Positions 51,270 to 59,377 are shown, counted from the first letter of the stretch. The stretch is 64,000 nt of DNA from Novosphingobium sp. Gsoil 351 (GCF_009707465.1 NZ_CP046120.1:3377501-3441500); one strand, 5' to 3'. Numbers and translations are program-made. The notes: a model not told the origin generated them from the sequence alone.

Positions 51270-52346
51270 TCAGGCGGCCTTGGGTTTCGGGCTGCGAACG
51301 ACGGCCGGCCTGGCCGGTGGGGCTTGCTCGGTCTGCCACGTCTTGCCCTTGGCCTTCACAGCTGCACGCACGACCTCATCGATTCTGCCCCAGTCCAGGT
51401 ATCTTTCGGTAAGAGCGAGCGAATGATCGTGGGCTCCTGACCAGCCGAATGCGCCGACCAGCTGCTCCAGCTCCACGTTGACGAAGGGTACCTGTCCATT
51501 GGTCGGCTTCGCGAGGAAGCTGGCATAGAGCGACGCGCTGTTCTGCACGAGGTGGTTGAGGCGCGGCGCGACCAGCACGAAGTAAGCCTCGGCGTAGGCG
51601 CCGCGCATCACCACAGCCTGGGCCAGCAGATGCTCGCGGAACAGTTGCTGCAGCGGATTGACGCGCAGCGCCGCGTGATCCGGTTCCTTGAACAGTCCCG
51701 ATGAACGGGCGAGGTCGGTGTAACGCGGATTGAGCTCCGGCGGTGCCGGCTCGGTGCCCGTCTCGCTGTACTTGACCTCGAGCCCCAAGAGGCCGCGCTT
51801 TCCGTCGCTCCGCTCGTAGACGAAGGCGACGTCGAAGGCACTGCGGTCGCCTGTCAGGGTCGGATCCTGTCGACCTGGGCTGTGTTCGAAGAGCACGTCG
51901 ACCACCGCCTTGAGGTCGATACCGGGAATGATCGCACGAAGGACCCGCGCGGCGAGGTCGCGGTCGAGATGCAGCGGCACGCAGGCATTGAAAGCCAAGG
52001 GCATGGACGAAAGAAGGTTGGTGAACAGCCGGTTCTGGTCGATCAGCGCATCACGTTCCTGGTAGGCAGCTTCGAGCCGGGCAATCTCGGCGATCGCGGG
52101 GGTGAGGAAGTTGCGGCCTTCGGTGCCGGCAGCGGTCGAGATCAGCGAACCGATGGTACGCTTGCTTCCAGAGGTCCTGGTGTAGGTACCAATTGGCAGG
52201 TTCTGGCGCTGGCGCCACAACGACTGAAGAAGCCGCGCGCAGGAACGGAAGCGGTTGTCGAACTGCTCATAGACGCGGTGCTTCACGAGCACAGCAGTCG
52301 GGACTATCGGCAACTGGGTAATGGGGTTGTCAGCGACAGGGATCAT
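51270..52346 (-). CDS. Putative restriction endonuclease, PGN_0703-like
   Basis: A 358-residue protein. The nuclease core is SAFDVAFVYERSDGKRGLLG followed by LEVKYSE, which gives D...E-x-K (Asp near 185, Glu/Lys near 203-205). Around it are LIDQNRLFTNLLSSMPLAFN and LFREHLLAQAVVMRGAY. This resembles the PGN_0703 family of putative restriction endonucleases, from memory. ATG 52346 has GGAGG seven bases upstream. It heads the operon with DUF2958 and PP2C. No cognate methylase is seen next to it, so it may target modified DNA or be part of another defence module. Confidence 0.7.
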   Translation of the reverse strand: MIPVADNPITQLPIVPTAVLVKHRVYEQFDNRFRSCARLLQSLWRQRQNLPIGTYTRTSGSKRTIGSLISTAAGTEGRNFLTPAIAEIARLEAAYQERDALIDQNRLFTNLLSSMPLAFNACVPLHLDRDLAARVLRAIIPGIDLKAVVDVLFEHSPGRQDPTLTGDRSAFDVAFVYERSDGKRGLLGLEVKYSETGTEPAPPELNPRYTDLARSSGLFKEPDHAALRVNPLQQLFREHLLAQAVVMRGAYAEAYFVLVAPRLNHLVQNSASLYASFLAKPTNGQVPFVNVELEQLVGAFGWSGAHDHSLALTERYLDWGRIDEVVRAAVKAKGKTWQTEQAPPARPAVVRSPKPKAA

Positions 52347-52447
52347 TGAGTTCCTCCTGTGCCGCCTGCGAGATTGCAGGGGCACAGGAAGGATTCACGA
52401 TGGGGGCAGCGATGTTTGCAGACCGTTCGTGCGATAGGGCGTGAAGC

Positions 52448-52699
52448 CTAATCTTCAAAGCGAGGTTGGTCGAGCCACGCCCGCAAAGCGGCGATGCCGC
52501 GCTGCGCACCAGCCCTCTTGTTGTCCTCGTTGAGCGTCCCACTGTCCGGGTAATAGCTGGTGCGCTTGTCGAGCTTGAGCTGACAGTCGATCGGGCGCTT
52601 TGCGACCCGCCTGTATTCTTCGATCAGGTGGATCGCCTGGCGCATATCGGGCGTGTCCCCTGGCTTCACCTTTGCGTCGGGCATCTGGTCGAACTTCAC
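52448..52699 (-). CDS. Small hypothetical protein
   Basis: An 83-residue protein with a GTG start at 52699, preceded by AAGGAG at seven bases, which clearly favours this start over upstream codons. It has one likely helix (MRQAIHLIEEYRRVAKRPID) and a polar middle (DKRTSYYPDSGTLNEDNKRA). No family was recognised. It sits between the integrase and the nuclease-like gene, a place often taken by excisionase or regulatory genes. The sequence lacks an obvious HTH, so that role is not claimed. Confidence 0.6.
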   Translation of the reverse strand: MKFDQMPDAKVKPGDTPDMRQAIHLIEEYRRVAKRPIDCQLKLDKRTSYYPDSGTLNEDNKRAGAQRGIAALRAWLDQPRFED

Positions 52700-52768
52700 G
52701 GGCTTTCTCCTTTTTCTCAATGGTTCTCCCGGGAACGCAGGGAAGAATTTTTAGGAGGTGAAGGTGAA

Positions 52769-52858
52769 GATGGAGATGGAGATGGAGATGGAGATGGAGA
52801 TGGAGGTAGAAGAGAAGGTGGAAGTATTAGGGGCAGGGGCAGGGGGGCAGGGGCAGGG
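52769..52858. repeat. Two hexanucleotide microsatellites
   Basis: Six perfect tandem copies of GATGGA occupy 52769-52804. A second, slightly irregular run of GGGGCA units occupies about 52830-52858. They lie between the small gene (start 52699) and the integrase stop (52947), in non-coding DNA. Such tracts are prone to slippage; they could tune spacing in a promoter for the small gene, which reads leftward. Confidence 0.85.
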
Positions 52859-52946
52859 GATATAGGATCTGCAGCTGTCGGTCCGACTGGCCGACCAACG
52901 GTCAGTCCCCCCATCGTTTCTGGCAGGGCGCTAGGGACCGCCCCAA

Positions 52947-54671
52947 TCAGTCTGTCGAATGGAGTCGCGAAAGGTCGACTCCTATTTCGATCGTATTGAT
53001 CGCCGCCTTCAGATTGGAAACCGTGAGTCCCTTGTCATATCGCGCTGTCTCACCTGCGGTTGCATGGCCGGTCACGGCGTCGATGACCGTGTGTTGCACG
53101 CCCGCGCGTGACATGAAGGTAGTCGCACTATGGCGGAACGAGTGGAAGTCGCGGCCCGGGACGAAAAGGTCGGTCTCGCGTCGATAGCGGCTGAACCACT
53201 TCGAGTAGTTGTGGCCCAGGCGATCGTCCGCTCCGCCCGGCTGAAGATTGGGAAAGAGCAAGGTCTTGCCCATGTTCCGCTGCTCTTCGGCATAAATGAG
53301 GAGTCCAAGGCGGAGGAGCTCGTCATGGACCGGCACCTGTCGGATAGCATTCGCGTTCTTGAGTTGCTGGCCCGACCGGATGTTGAGATCGAAGATCCAG
53401 ATGCCATCAACCTGACGAAGGTCCGCGAGGCGAAGCTGGCAGATTTCCTCCTGCCGCATGCCGGTGAATACGGCGATCAGTGGCAGCCAGAACTTCTCAT
53501 CCCGCAAGATTAGGGTGCCGGGCTTCGATCGGCGATGCGGAGACTGGCAACCTGCCCAAACGGGCGAGGAAAACAGCGCCTGGAGCTCGTCCGTTTCCCA
53601 CATCTGTCGCTGGTCGCGGGCCCGCTTGCTGGCGGCGAACTTCCATTCGGCAAAGATGTTTGCGTCGGCTCGACCATGCTCGATCACAGATGCCCATAGC
53701 GACGCAAGTGCCGCAAAGTGTCGCTGAACGGTGCGGGGAGAAAGCCGCCGTATGTCGAGCGAGCGGGAGCGCTCGATTATCTGATCCCCCCTCAGACCGC
53801 GATATTCGGGGGCCTTACCGTAGTTGGCTGGAAGGTCCTCCAGGAGTTCCTTGAACCGTGCTGCATCACGGCGCGTGAAGTGCGCAAGTGGACGGTCGCC
53901 AAAATGTTCGGCGAACAGCTCGAACGTCTTCCGCGCCTGCAAGGCGGTTTGCTGCTCCCAGACCTTGCGCCGCAACTGAGCCTGCCGAAACGCTTCCGCC
54001 TCCTCGCTGAACGGTGGGCCAGCCGGGACCAGCACTGGTGAGGAAACCGGTTCCGGTTTGGAAGCCGCTCGGGGGATCGCAGCAGGTTCTTCCAGCGTGG
54101 CCAGGAGCAGCCTGTCCTTGGGTTCGTAGTTGAAGTCGCCTTCGGCCCGTGCCCTCAAGGTCTCCGCCACCTCCACCCCGGCTCGCAGCATGGCGTGAGA
54201 CGCGCGTCGCGCGTCGACCTTGTCCAGTGACACCTCCCGACCAAAGCGCCGGGCGAGCATTGTGCTGGTGATTGTCCTCACCGACCCGAAGGCGCTGTTG
54301 GCCAGGTCGATGCGGGAACGCTCCGCGAGTTGCCGGTAATGTTCGACATAGTGTGCGCGCCGATCCTCGGGGATAGGGTCGTCACGCATCAGCCGGACCG
54401 CTTCGTCCTGCGCGAGGATAGAGCTGTAAAAGTCTTTCACCAGGGCCGTGATGTCGTCGTCGGTCAGCATCGGCCCGGCTTTGACAGCATCGAACAATTC
54501 CTCAGTGCAGACGTAAAGAGTCCGCGACAAGCGGCGAGCGAGTGCGACGTCCGCCGTACGCAGACTGCACGTTAACTCGTTCCGAGTGAAGAGTTCTTGA
54601 AGCACTGCGGGGACCGCACGGCGGAAGTGAAAGATCCCTCCGCGTCGCACCGTATTTGGGACCGAACCCAT
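52947..54671 (-). CDS. int: Tyrosine recombinase / integrase of the island
   Basis: A 574-residue tyrosine recombinase. An N-terminal DUF6538-like start (SVPNTVRRGGIFHFRRAVPA) and a SAM-like core-binding region around residues 270-330 precede the catalytic domain. It shows IAVFTGMRQEEICQLRLADL (first Arg), HSFRHSATTFMSRAGV (H-x-x-R), VTGHATAGETARYDKG (His and nucleophile Tyr). ATG 54671 is preferred. An earlier in-frame TTG at 54710 would place CTGTAGCA arm sites in coding sequence. The gene lies about 100 bp from the tRNA attachment site and would catalyse integration and excision there. Confidence 0.92.
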   Translation of the reverse strand: MGSVPNTVRRGGIFHFRRAVPAVLQELFTRNELTCSLRTADVALARRLSRTLYVCTEELFDAVKAGPMLTDDDITALVKDFYSSILAQDEAVRLMRDDPIPEDRRAHYVEHYRQLAERSRIDLANSAFGSVRTITSTMLARRFGREVSLDKVDARRASHAMLRAGVEVAETLRARAEGDFNYEPKDRLLLATLEEPAAIPRAASKPEPVSSPVLVPAGPPFSEEAEAFRQAQLRRKVWEQQTALQARKTFELFAEHFGDRPLAHFTRRDAARFKELLEDLPANYGKAPEYRGLRGDQIIERSRSLDIRRLSPRTVQRHFAALASLWASVIEHGRADANIFAEWKFAASKRARDQRQMWETDELQALFSSPVWAGCQSPHRRSKPGTLILRDEKFWLPLIAVFTGMRQEEICQLRLADLRQVDGIWIFDLNIRSGQQLKNANAIRQVPVHDELLRLGLLIYAEEQRNMGKTLLFPNLQPGGADDRLGHNYSKWFSRYRRETDLFVPGRDFHSFRHSATTFMSRAGVQHTVIDAVTGHATAGETARYDKGLTVSNLKAAINTIEIGVDLSRLHSTD

Positions 54672-54688
54672 GCCCAGATAGCCTTTCT

Positions 54689-54728
54689 CTGTAGCAGGGT
54701 TCTGTAGCAAAACCCCACCGTGCTACAG
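54689..54728. promoter_or_regulatory. Cluster of candidate integrase arm sites, right end
   Basis: CTGTAGCA occurs at 54689-54696 and 54702-54709, and inverted as TGCTACAG at 54721-54728, between the integrase start and attR. The same octamer occurs near attL at 33225-33232. This grouping resembles arm-type binding sites and would also overlap the integrase promoter. Confidence 0.5.
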
Positions 54729-54771
54729 GCGCCGTCAGAAAAGCTATTCGTGGCAATGAGTTGCGGCGAAA

Positions 54772-54789
54772 CTGGCTGGGGCGGCAGGA
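54772..54789. repeat. attR: 18-bp direct repeat in tRNA-Gln 3' end
   Basis: CTGGCTGGGGCGGCAGGA covers the CCA end, acceptor strand and part of the T arm of tRNA-Gln, and repeats at 33134-33151. The element lies downstream of the tRNA 3' end, as expected when the incoming element restores the tRNA. Confidence 0.88.
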
Positions 54790-54847
54790 TTCGAACCTGC
54801 GAATGGCGGCATCAAAAGCCGCTGCCTTACCACTTGGCGACGCCCCA
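54776..54847 (-). tRNA. tRNA-Gln (anticodon TTG)
   Basis: The minus strand folds as a full tRNA. The acceptor stem is TGGGGCG/CGCCCCA, the D arm is GCCAAGTGGTAAGGC, the anticodon stem is GCGGC/GCCGC with loop TTTTGAT (anticodon TTG), and the T arm is GCAGGTTCGAATCCTGC. A genome-encoded CCA follows at 54773-54775. It is intact although it is the integration site of the island. It reads CAA glutamine codons. Confidence 0.95.
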
Positions 54848-54926
54848 GCAGGCGGCGCGCTTATAGCGGGCGAAGGCGCGAAGGGAAGGGGCGGAACTTC
54901 GATGCGGCGAGCCCGTTCGCTTTCCC

Positions 54927-55958
54927 ATGACTCAGACCACCTTCCGCGCGGGCAAATCGCGCCTGATCTATTGCGACGACAGCCTCCCGGGGCTGACCCG
55001 CCGCAAGGCCGGCAAGGGCTGGGCGTACTTCGACGCGAAGGGCCGGCGCGTGACCGACCGCGACGAGATCGACCGGCTCAACCGCATCGCGCTGCCCCCC
55101 GCTTATGTCGACGCGTGGTTCTGCCCGGCGGACAACGGCCACCTGCTCGCCACCGGCATCGACGCCAAGGGGCGCAAGCAATACCGCTATCACCCCGATT
55201 TCCGCGCGCTCCAGGAAGGCGAGAAGTTCGATTCGGCCGCGCGGTTCGGGCGCCTGCTGCCGCTGGTGCGCAAGCGGGTCGAGGACGATCTGCGCTCACC
55301 CAGGCTGACCCGCGAACGCGCGGTGGCGAGCATCGTCCGCCTGCTCGACACCGGCGGGATCCGCGTCGGCAACGAGACATACGCCAAGGACAACAAGAGC
55401 TTCGGCGCGACCACGCTGCGGATGCGCCACGCCGACGTCTCCGGGAGCGTGCTCAAGCTGCGGTTCAAGGCCAAGTCGGGCAAGCTGTGCGAAATGAAGA
55501 TCAGCGACAAGAGCCTCGCCCGCTTCGTCAAGCGGATGCAGGACCTGCCCGGCCAGCACCTGTTCCAGTATCTCGACGACGACGGCGTGGCGCAGCCGGT
55601 CGGCTCGGCCGAGGTCAACGACTACTTGCGCGAGACCATGAGCGAGGATTTCACCGCCAAGAACTTTCGCACGTGGCACGCCAGCGCGATCGGGTTGCAG
55701 ACGCTGGCCGAGGCGCAAGGCGCACTGTCGGTCAAGGCGCTGGCCGAGGCGGTGTCCGCACGTCTTGGCAACACCCCGGCGATCGCGCGCAAAAGCTATA
55801 TTCACCCGGCGGTGATCGCGCTGGTCGACCGCCAGGTCAAATGGCGCGCGACCCTTAAGCTGCCGCGCGCGACGCGATGGCTGTCGCCGCACGAACGCGC
55901 TTTGATCGATCTGCTCGAGAAGGGCCCCAGCGCGGCAAAACTGATCGCGGCGGCATAA
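54927..55958 (+). CDS. DNA topoisomerase IB (poxvirus-type bacterial)
   Basis: A 343-residue type IB topoisomerase that relaxes supercoils through a 3'-phosphotyrosyl link. The N-terminal beta domain has TRRKAGKGWAYFDAKGRRVT and LPPAYVDAWFCPADNGHLLA, cut to fit. The catalytic domain has RAVASIVRLLDTGGIRVGNE, RFKAKSGKLCEMKISDKS, KNFRTWHASAIGLQTLAE (catalytic His/Arg region) and the nucleophile tyrosine in AIARKSYIHPAVIAL. ATG 54927 fits. It flanks the tRNA outside the island and is core-genome in sphingomonads and many other proteobacteria. Confidence 0.93.
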   Translation: MTQTTFRAGKSRLIYCDDSLPGLTRRKAGKGWAYFDAKGRRVTDRDEIDRLNRIALPPAYVDAWFCPADNGHLLATGIDAKGRKQYRYHPDFRALQEGEKFDSAARFGRLLPLVRKRVEDDLRSPRLTRERAVASIVRLLDTGGIRVGNETYAKDNKSFGATTLRMRHADVSGSVLKLRFKAKSGKLCEMKISDKSLARFVKRMQDLPGQHLFQYLDDDGVAQPVGSAEVNDYLRETMSEDFTAKNFRTWHASAIGLQTLAEAQGALSVKALAEAVSARLGNTPAIARKSYIHPAVIALVDRQVKWRATLKLPRATRWLSPHERALIDLLEKGPSAAKLIAAA

Positions 55959-56255
55959 GCGCCGAGCACCTAGCCTGCTCATTTCGCTCGGCCGCGATTC
56001 CGTCGAGGATTGGGGGCTTGGACCACTTGGCCACTGTCCAAGGGTAATGAATCGATGGACCTTCGACATGGCGCACCGGTCCCGCGATTCCGCCAAAAAC
56101 CGTCGCCTCGCGACGCTGCGAAGCGTGAGCTTGCGGTCTTTGCACACGGGTCGGTGGACGGAACGGGCGTCGCAGTGCGCGGTCGATCTCATCACGCAGG
56201 ATGAGCCAGATTTGGGCGATGTAGGAAAGTATAAACAGGTGTCCGGATGGGGGTG
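55959..56255. other. Intergenic region without recognised gene
   Basis: Between topoisomerase IB and the IS1182 left end. Short ORFs exist on both strands (one on plus from 56047 of 81 codons runs into the IS end), but none has a recognisable domain or a good ribosome site. I do not call a gene here. Confidence 0.4.
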
Positions 56256-57782
56256 TATTGTGTTGAAAAACTCGCCCATGCAGTGGGGTTAAAGTCCTGA
56301 TTCACTGGCCCTGTTATCAGGAGACCTGCTGATGATGGGCGAGCGAACGATGATGCAGGAAGCGCTGTTTTACAGCTTCAGCATCGAGGATCACGTTCCA
56401 GCAGATCACCTGCTTCGAGCGATCGACCGGTTCGTCGATCTTGGTGTGCTCCGAGAGCACCTGAGGCCCTTTTACAGCGAGACGGGGCGGCCCTCGATCG
56501 ATCCCGAGTTGATGATCCGGATGCTTATCATCGGCTACTGCATGGGCATTCGCTCGGAGCGGCGGCTGTGCGAGGAGGTGCACCTCAGCCTCGCCTATCG
56601 CTGGTTCTGCCGGCTCGGACTCGAAGGCGCGGTGCCCGATCACTCGACCTTCTCAAAGAACCGGCACGGTCGCTTCCGCGACAGCGATCTGCTGCGGCGA
56701 CTGTTCGAGATGACTGTCGAACGCTGCATGGCCGAGGGGCTGGTGGGCGGCGAAGGCTTCGCGGTCGACGCGAGCCTCATCCGCGCCGATGTCCATCGCC
56801 AGCGCTCGGTGCCCGGCGAAGAAGGCCTGCCGACCGAAGTGGTCGGACGCGCTGTGCGCGAGTATCTGGAAGTGCTCGACGATGCCGCGTTCGGCGGCGC
56901 GACGCCGGTGACACCCAAGCGGATCAACCTCACCGACCCTGCCTCGCGCTGGGCCGCGGCAACCCGCGAGGCGGCGTTCTACTCCTACAGCACCAACTAC
57001 CTGATCGACCTCGATCACGCGGTGATCGTCGACGTCGAGGCGACGACCTCGGTCCGCCAGGCGGAAGTAACCGCCCAACGCACGATGATCGAGCGAACGC
57101 AGGAGCGCTTCGGTATCTGGCCCGAGCGGCTTGTGGCCGACGCGGCCTACGGATCGGCAGCCAACCTGGCCTGGCTGGTCGAGGACAAGAGCATCGAGCC
57201 GCATATCCCGGTGTTCGACAAGTCCGCCCGCAACGATGGCAGCTTCGAGCGCGCCGACTTCGTCTATGACCATGAAGACGACAGCTACCTCTGCCCCGGC
57301 GGTAACCGCCTGCGGCGGTCCAATCGCAACTTCAGCAATCCGCGTGCCGGCGTCGATAAGGACGGGTCGATCCGCTACCGCGCGCGTCAGCAGGACTGCC
57401 AGGACTGCGCCTTCCGGCAGCAATGCACGCCGAACATGCCCGCTCGCAAGGTCACCCGCTCGATCCACGAAGGCGCGCGCGACCTCGCACGGGATATCGC
57501 CACCACTGATGCGTATCTCGTGTCACGCCGCCAACGGAAGAAAGTCGAGATGCTGTTCGCCCACCTCAAGCGCATCCTAAAGCTGGATCGCTTGCGCCTG
57601 CGCGGTCCCAAGGGAGCAAGAGACGAGTTCCACCTCGCCGCCGCAGCCCAAAACCTCCGGAAAATGGCGAAGATTACTCCGATGCGGCGGCTCGCACCCG
57701 CCTGAACGGGAGCGGGAGCCAGCTCGCTTGCTGTCTGCGTTGCCGCCTGGCCGTCGCAGAGGCCGACTTCTTCAACAGAATA
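56256..57782 (+). mobile_element. IS1182-family insertion sequence
   Basis: About 1.5 kb. The ends are imperfect inverted repeats. The left end, from 56256, reads TATTGTGTTGAAAAACTCG. The right end, read inward from 57782 on minus, is TATTCTGTTGAAGAAGTCG. They differ at only three of these 19 positions. One transposase gene fills it. A target duplication is not evident, so the exact ends are approximate. It sits between topoisomerase IB and ilvE without breaking either. Confidence 0.8.
56332..57705 (+). CDS. IS1182-family transposase
   Basis: A 457-residue DDE transposase. The N-terminal DUF772-type domain shows DHLLRAIDRFVDLGVLREHL, RPSIDPELMIRMLIIGYCMG and LAYRWFCRLGLEGAVPDHST (FSKNR follows). 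The catalytic Asp lies in GFAVDASLIRADV, another in RLVADAAYGSAANLAWLV, and the late DDE region ends in RRQRKKVEMLFAHLKRIL with the glutamate. A zinc-like cluster CQDCAFRQQC is typical. ATG 56332 follows AGGAG. It appears full length and potentially active. Confidence 0.92.
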   Translation: MMGERTMMQEALFYSFSIEDHVPADHLLRAIDRFVDLGVLREHLRPFYSETGRPSIDPELMIRMLIIGYCMGIRSERRLCEEVHLSLAYRWFCRLGLEGAVPDHSTFSKNRHGRFRDSDLLRRLFEMTVERCMAEGLVGGEGFAVDASLIRADVHRQRSVPGEEGLPTEVVGRAVREYLEVLDDAAFGGATPVTPKRINLTDPASRWAAATREAAFYSYSTNYLIDLDHAVIVDVEATTSVRQAEVTAQRTMIERTQERFGIWPERLVADAAYGSAANLAWLVEDKSIEPHIPVFDKSARNDGSFERADFVYDHEDDSYLCPGGNRLRRSNRNFSNPRAGVDKDGSIRYRARQQDCQDCAFRQQCTPNMPARKVTRSIHEGARDLARDIATTDAYLVSRRQRKKVEMLFAHLKRILKLDRLRLRGPKGARDEFHLAAAAQNLRKMAKITPMRRLAPA

Positions 57783-57822
57783 GGGTCGCAAACGGACATC
57801 CCGATCTTGCGCCGATCCCGCC

Positions 57823-58938
57823 TCAAGCCAGCCGCATCACCCAGCCGTGCGGATCCGGCGCCTTGCCGCGCTGGATTGCGACCAAACGCTCGCGCAGGTG
57901 CTGGGTCATCTGGCCGGGGCTGCCCGAGCCGATCGTGAATTCCCCGTCGCGCCCGGCGACGCGGCCCACCGCGGTGACCACCGCCGCGGTGCCGCAGGCG
58001 AACGTTTCGGTCAGGCGGCCGCTGGCCGAATCCTCGCGCCATTGGTCGAGGCTGTAGCGTTCCTCGCGCACCGCCAGGCCCTCGTCGGCGGCGAGCGACA
58101 GCAGACTGTCGCGGGTGATTCCGGGCAGGATCGTGCCGCCCAAGGGCGGCGTGATCAGGCTGCCGTCGGCGAACACGAAGAACAGGTTCATGCCGCCGAG
58201 TTCCTCGATCCACTTGCGTTCGGCGGCGTCGAGAAACACCACCTGGTCGTGGCCCAGAGCGATCGCCTCGGCCTGGGGGACAAGGCTGGCGGCGTAGTTG
58301 CCGCCGCACTTGGCCGCCCCGGTGCCGCCGGGCGCGGCGCGGGTGTAGTCCTCGCTGACCCAGATCGACACCGCCGGCGCGCCTGACTTGAAATAGTTGC
58401 CGGCGGGGCTGGCGATCACCAGGAACTTGTATTCCTTGGCCGGGCGCACGCCGAGGAACGCTTCCGACGCGAACATGAACGGGCGCAGGTAGAGCGATCC
58501 GCCCTCGACATCCGGAAACCAATCGCGGTCGGCGAGGACGATCTGGCGGATCGCCTCGATGAAAAGCTCCTCGGGCATCTCGGGCATCGCCAGCCGCTGG
58601 GCCGAAGCGTTGAACCGCGCGGCGTTGGCCTGGGGACGGAACAGGGTGATCGAGCCGTCATCGCGGCGATAAGCCTTCAATCCCTCGAAGATCTCCTGGG
58701 CATAGTGGAGTACGGCAGCAGCGGGATCGAGCGTGAGCGGGCCGCGCGGACCTAGTGTCGCCGCGTGCCAGCCTTGCCCGGCAGTCCACTCGATCGTGAC
58801 CATGTGGTCGGAGAAAACCTTGCCGAAGCCGGGGTCGGTGAGCGCCTGGGCCCGGGCGGCTGCTGGAACCGGCGCGGGATGAGGGATGCGGGTGAAGGGG
58901 GGCGAGGTCATCACGCGGGCTTCGGCGAGGGTCGCCAT
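57823..58938 (-). CDS. ilvE: Branched-chain amino acid aminotransferase
   Basis: A PLP enzyme of 371 residues that transfers the amino group between glutamate and the 2-keto acids of Leu, Ile and Val. Visible are VLHYAQEIFEGLKAYRRDDG, SLYLRPFMFASEAFLGVRPA, TGAAKCGGNYAASLVPQAEA with the PLP lysine (in AAKCGGNY), FLDAAERKWIEELGGMNLFF and TFACGTAAVVTAVGRV. It matches the 350-365-residue class II BCAT type. ATG 58938 is chosen; ATG 58911 also in frame. A strong hairpin (59038-59071) and a small ORF with a perfect ribosome site lie upstream on the same strand, hinting at leader control. Confidence 0.94.
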   Translation of the reverse strand: MATLAEARVMTSPPFTRIPHPAPVPAAARAQALTDPGFGKVFSDHMVTIEWTAGQGWHAATLGPRGPLTLDPAAAVLHYAQEIFEGLKAYRRDDGSITLFRPQANAARFNASAQRLAMPEMPEELFIEAIRQIVLADRDWFPDVEGGSLYLRPFMFASEAFLGVRPAKEYKFLVIASPAGNYFKSGAPAVSIWVSEDYTRAAPGGTGAAKCGGNYAASLVPQAEAIALGHDQVVFLDAAERKWIEELGGMNLFFVFADGSLITPPLGGTILPGITRDSLLSLAADEGLAVREERYSLDQWREDSASGRLTETFACGTAAVVTAVGRVAGRDGEFTIGSGSPGQMTQHLRERLVAIQRGKAPDPHGWVMRLA

Positions 58939-59037
58939 GAAATCAATCCTGCTCGGTTGCGGTTGGCGGCGCACTGCCCATAAATTGCGTCAAAGGCAAG
59001 GCAGAAGACATATAATTATTAGCGCCCCCACAAATGA

Positions 59038-59071
59038 GAAGGGCCGCACCGGACAATCCGGGCGGCCCTTC
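59038..59071 (-). terminator. Strong hairpin upstream of ilvE (terminator or attenuator)
   Basis: GAAGGGCCGC and GCGGCCCTTC form perfect 10-bp arms, with inner CCGGA/TCCGG and loop CAA. On minus the hairpin is followed by TCATTTG, a poor T-run. It lies 100 bases before ilvE and after the small ORF at 59124-59180. It either ends a small RNA or attenuates ilvE. Confidence 0.65.
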
Positions 59072-59123
59072 GCATGGTCAGCGGCCGGAAGTGCCGCTCC
59101 ACGAAACCTCTATCGTCGATGCA

Positions 59124-59180
59124 TCAACGATAGTGCTCCATGGGACACGAAACCGACCTCCCTGCTGAACCATGAGACAT
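59124..59180 (-). CDS. Short ORF with a perfect 14-base Shine-Dalgarno
   Basis: ATG 59180 is preceded at seven bases by AAAGGAGGTGATCC (59182-59195), the exact complement of the 16S rRNA 3' end. It encodes 18 residues, MSHGSAGRSVSCPMEHYR. The sequence around its stop forms a near-perfect hairpin (CTATCGT to ACGATAG, about 59108-59131). A longer alternative frame (ATG 59172, 31 codons) also exists. With the hairpin at 59038 this may be a leader peptide for ilvE or a small-protein gene. No control codons for branched-chain residues are seen in the 18-residue frame. Confidence 0.45.
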   Translation of the reverse strand: MSHGSAGRSVSCPMEHYR

Positions 59181-59377
59181 CGGATCACCTCCTTTCGCGC
59201 TGTTAGAGCCAAAGTCACCACCCTTGTCGGAGTGGCTGGACCGGGCTGCGATGACCGGACCTGAGGCAAATGTGAATCATCGCGGCGCAAACGACAAGTC
59301 TTGCGGAAAATTATTTTGTTGTCAGAATTATGCCTTCGCGCCGCCCGCGCCTCGCCTCTCTCGATGACGGTTTTCGC

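Larger units (their letters stand above)
33134..54789. mobile_element. tRNA-Gln-integrated defence island (about 21.7 kb)
   Basis: The segment is bounded by an 18-bp direct repeat whose right copy forms the 3' end of tRNA-Gln. A tyrosine integrase gene lies 100 bp from that tRNA. CTGTAGCA motifs occur inside both ends. Contents are a type I restriction locus, a three-gene unknown module, an ardC remnant, hamAB, a base-excision cassette, a PP2C/DUF2958/nuclease group and the integrase. No conjugation genes are seen, and the only candidate for self-transfer or replication is the weak HUH-like protein at 40352. Base composition and codon use look less GC-extreme than the flanks. It is read as an integrative, probably mobilisable, defence island. 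Confidence 0.88.

Noticed and set aside
52769..52858. CRISPR array
   Set aside because: The repeats are six-base tandem units without spacers; no cas gene is in the window.
54671..54710. Integrase start at TTG 54710
   Set aside because: It would put the CTGTAGCA arm sites in coding sequence; ATG 54671 is closer to the conserved N-terminus.
56047..56292. 81-codon plus-strand ORF between topoisomerase IB and the IS
   Set aside because: Low-complexity composition, no ribosome site, and its end runs into the IS1182 terminal repeat.
59078..59290. 70-codon minus-strand ORF over the small ORF
   Set aside because: Its start is weak and its body overlaps the hairpin; the ATG at 59180 in another frame has the perfect ribosome site.
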